From positions 1 to 8,158 of the forward strand of contig JAUWPK010000156.1 in the NCBI GenBank assembly GCA_030611625.1: 8,158 nucleotides of DNA, in the 5' to 3' direction. This document shows positions 6,314 through 8,158 of the stretch, in pieces (the first letter of the stretch is position 1; each line of letters opens with the position of its first letter). Source of the stretch: Promethearchaeum sp. (GTDB lineage: Archaea; Asgardarchaeota; Lokiarchaeia; Sigyniarchaeales; Promethearchaeaceae). Under the pieces are notes generated by a model. That model saw only the letters and a program-made list of their open reading frames with translations, searched no databases and was not told the origin of the DNA. A program made the translations under genes and the position numbers.

Positions 6314-7719
6314 AAAAATGATATTAAACTCTTGGAATCTTTTAATTTTATTATATTTTTGAAATTTTCGATTTGAACCTTATTTAAATCACGAATTGGA
6401 AAAGTTTCGATTAATTTTTTGGCTTGTGAAAGCCCAAAATACTTTCGCGTATAATTTGCCCCTGAATATTTATAGGTAGTCATAAACTCACTATCTGTAA
6501 TCTCTCTCAAATATTCCAGTGTTAGGTTGAAAAAATCTTTAAGTATGTATTGTTCATCAACAGAAATTGGTGTTTGAAAGAAAATCTGAATAGGGTTTGT
6601 TCGGTATGTATTCTTAGTTACAATAATTCCATCTACATCAAAGTTTTCTTTAATAAAATATAACCCAGCTCTTCCATCCCATGATCCAGTATCAACTGTT
6701 CTAATCCAAAGCGTATTATTCCTAATTCTCTCAGCTAAATTTTGATTAACCTGGATTTTAATTTTATTATAGTTTGTTCCGTTGAAATCGTTTGAATCGA
6801 TTAAATTAACTTTAGTTTTACCCTTACAGGAATTAGTTTCACTGATTTTAAGATAATATGATAATTTTAAAGGAGTTTTTGCTTTCATCTTTTCAATAAA
6901 TTCTTCAAATTCAAAACCTGCTTTATAGTGGTATTTCGGGCTTAATTTATATTTTCTAGCTTTCTCAATATTTTTATCCAATCCGATTTTTACTCCATTA
7001 AACTCTAAAATCTCGTTTTTCATTTCATCTTTCCTTTCAAAGAATGTAATCATTACATTAGTTCCAGTATGCTTGAAAATTTTTTTCTCAATGATATACA
7101 CATTTTTAATTCGATAACATTTTAACAAATCATCACGAATTTTATTTGAGACAGAGTTTCCAAAAAGAAAATTAGATGGAATTATGTAGATCATGTCTTT
7201 TATATTGTTTTTAAGATCATTTATTAAAGCTATTTGATACAAATCTTGGTATCCTTTGTTATCCCCTTGAAAGAGGCTAATATATTTTTGAGTTTCTTTA
7301 CTCTTCACTATATAGCCTAAATACAAATAAGGAGGATTTGTGATGTGGAAAATTGGAAAGTTTAGATTAGATTTCGATAGAATTTTCGGAAACGATTTAA
7401 GTGAATCGTTAAGAATAATATTTTTTTCAGCGATTTCTCGTGGAATACCTAAATTTACAGCATGTTTAATTGAATATTCAATGCATTGTTCTTGGACGTC
7501 AAATAAATAGATATGTTCTTTAAAAAAATCGATACGCTGCTTTTTCTGAATGGTTTTTAAAATTGGTAAAATTAAATTACCGGACCCGGCAAATAAATCA
7601 ACCCAAACATAATTATTAAGGATATCTTTTATTTCAGGAAGTATATATGATTCAAAAATCTCTGGTGAAGTGAAATGCTGGCCGAATTTTCTTCTTTCTT
7701 TTAAACTAATCTTAATCAA
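6298..7719 (-). CDS. Adenine-N6 DNA methyltransferase, Eco57I/TaqI-like
   Basis: A 473-residue enzyme that probably transfers methyl groups from S-adenosylmethionine to adenine N6 in a specific DNA sequence. Near the N-terminus, R-R-K-F-G-Q-H-F-T-S-P-E-I (9-21) resembles the K-x-G-Q-x-F-T-P motif X. Motif I is D-L-F-A-G-S-G-N (41-48), and the acidic motif II is Y-L-F-D-V-Q-E (71-77). The catalytic motif IV is N-P-P-Y (128-131). Later motifs fit M-I-Y-I-I-P-S-N-F-L-F-G (176-187) and T-G-T-N-V-M-I-T-F-F (218-227). The motif order X-I-IV-target domain is that of gamma-class enzymes. Residues about 260-450 would be the target-recognition region, with Y-K-Y-S-G-A-N-Y-T-R-K-Y near its end. No nuclease domain is fused. 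The only usable start is TTG at 7719, because an in-frame TAA lies two codons upstream and no ATG precedes the conserved region. By eye it is the most AT-rich gene here and rich in Lys, Asn and Ile, as is common for mobile restriction-modification genes. Confidence 0.85.
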   Translation of the reverse strand: MIKISLKERRKFGQHFTSPEIFESYILPEIKDILNNYVWVDLFAGSGNLILPILKTIQKKQRIDFFKEHIYLFDVQEQCIEYSIKHAVNLGIPREIAEKNIILNDSLKSFPKILSKSNLNFPIFHITNPPYLYLGYIVKSKETQKYISLFQGDNKGYQDLYQIALINDLKNNIKDMIYIIPSNFLFGNSVSNKIRDDLLKCYRIKNVYIIEKKIFKHTGTNVMITFFERKDEMKNEILEFNGVKIGLDKNIEKARKYKLSPKYHYKAGFEFEEFIEKMKAKTPLKLSYYLKISETNSCKGKTKVNLIDSNDFNGTNYNKIKIQVNQNLAERIRNNTLWIRTVDTGSWDGRAGLYFIKENFDVDGIIVTKNTYRTNPIQIFFQTPISVDEQYILKDFFNLTLEYLREITDSEFMTTYKYSGANYTRKYFGLSQAKKLIETFPIRDLNKVQIENFKNIIKLKDSKSLISFLKNKK

Positions 7720-7758
7720 TTTAAATTAGTAAACATTCTTAAAAAAAGTGAAGAGAAT
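7720..7758. promoter_or_regulatory. Very short divergent start region
   Basis: Only 39 bp separate the TTG start of the methyltransferase (7719, leftward) from the preferred TTG start of the partial gene (7759, rightward). Each promoter must therefore overlap the other gene's 5' end or leader. GTGA at 7748-7751, seven bases before the rightward TTG, is a weak Shine-Dalgarno candidate. The leftward TTG has no visible ribosome site. The arrangement would allow co-regulation or mutual interference. Confidence 0.4.
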
Positions 7759-8158
7759 TTGAAAAAATGGAAAGTTTTCGATACATTTGATGATTTTGAA
7801 AAAATTTGGCCATTAATGGAGAATACAGATATTGAAAATCAGATTGAGATTTGGAATACAAGATACATGGAAAAATGGCCAGATCTTTTAGAGATGCAAA
7901 TAGAAAGTTACCAGAATGATGGGGAAGATTGGAAAAAAATCGCAAAAGAGCTTGTTTTTCCCAAACTTAATGCATCCTTTAAACATATGAAACAAGTGAA
8001 AAACGAATTAAAAAAGGCAATAGATTTTGTCGCACCAAGAGCTCTTCAAAAATTTCAGTTGGATTTCCCATTGAATTTTGTTATTTATGTAGGGATCGGA
8101 GTTGGAGCAGGATGGGCTACTGATTTCCGAGGAAAACCTGCAGTTTTATATGGTCTTG
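7759..8158 (+). CDS. Partial gene, unknown function, cut by the right edge (possible zinc-peptidase relative)
   Basis: The frame is open from 7705 to the window end with no stop. The start is uncertain: TTG 7759, seven bases after GTGA, is preferred, and the first ATG is at 7816. From TTG 7759, 133 complete codons are visible. The first 100 residues are charged and probably helical, rich in Lys, Glu and Trp (L-K-K-W-K-V-F-D, then I-W-N-T-R-Y-M-E-K-W-P-D). A conserved-looking hydrophobic, glycine-rich block follows: F-V-I-Y-V-G-I-G-V-G-A-G-W-A-T (107-121), then G-K-P-A-V-L-Y-G-L (125-133). From memory, this block resembles the region ahead of the HExxH zinc site in some DUF2268/DUF5700-style bacterial proteins. 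The catalytic part would lie past the edge, so this is tentative. It is not a recognisable restriction endonuclease. Confidence 0.6.
   Translation, partial: MKKWKVFDTFDDFEKIWPLMENTDIENQIEIWNTRYMEKWPDLLEMQIESYQNDGEDWKKIAKELVFPKLNASFKHMKQVKNELKKAIDFVAPRALQKFQLDFPLNFVIYVGIGVGAGWATDFRGKPAVLYGL

Noticed and set aside
7739..7945. 68-codon - strand frame upstream of the DNA methyltransferase
   Set aside because: It competes with the longer + strand frame that runs open to the window end and carries a conserved-looking glycine-rich block. It is Phe/Ser-rich as expected for an antisense shadow.
6298..8158. Complete restriction-modification or phage-defence island
   Set aside because: Only the methyltransferase is recognisable. 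The divergent partial gene shows no nuclease, helicase or defence motif in the visible part, so a full system cannot be claimed.

Overview
This 8.2 kb window is AT-rich and carries six protein-coding genes, one of them cut by the right edge. The gene content suggests an archaeon, most likely an Asgard (Lokiarchaeia-like) genome. The evidence is a long TPR protein ending in a longin/roadblock-like domain, a NosD-type beta-helix surface protein with a membrane segment at each end, and a small ICMT/PEMT-type membrane methyltransferase. Several starts also lack a clear Shine-Dalgarno, TATA-like boxes lie upstream of starts, and T-runs follow gene ends. The lineage is an inference from protein style; no rRNA or other phylogenetic marker is present. 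No tRNA, rRNA, CRISPR array or transposase was seen.

Layout. Positions 1-399 are non-coding and very AT-rich, with a T-run terminator candidate at the left edge, a repeated GTGTGT-A-tract motif, TATA-like boxes and two compact dyad symmetries. The TPR gene (about 424-2364, +) follows. It converges, with a 14 bp gap, on a small membrane methyltransferase (2379-2840, -). Upstream of that on the same strand is a 549-residue NosD-like beta-helix protein (2965-4614, -). The NosD-like gene diverges across 240 bp from a polytopic HGSNAT/DUF1624-like acyltransferase (4855-6252, +). The acyltransferase ends in a T-rich terminator zone facing the 3' end of an adenine-N6 DNA methyltransferase (6298-7719, -). 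The methyltransferase is divergent, with only 39 bp between predicted starts, from a partial gene (7759-8158, +) of uncertain function.

How the genes may work together. No operon or known pathway spans the window. The beta-helix protein, the acyltransferase and the ICMT-like enzyme are all membrane or cell-surface proteins, so 2.4-6.3 kb may concern the envelope (glycan or lipid modification plus a surface solenoid). The TPR/longin-like protein is probably a scaffold or sensor. The DNA methyltransferase looks like an accessory gene; no recognisable restriction nuclease is visible in the part of the flank available.
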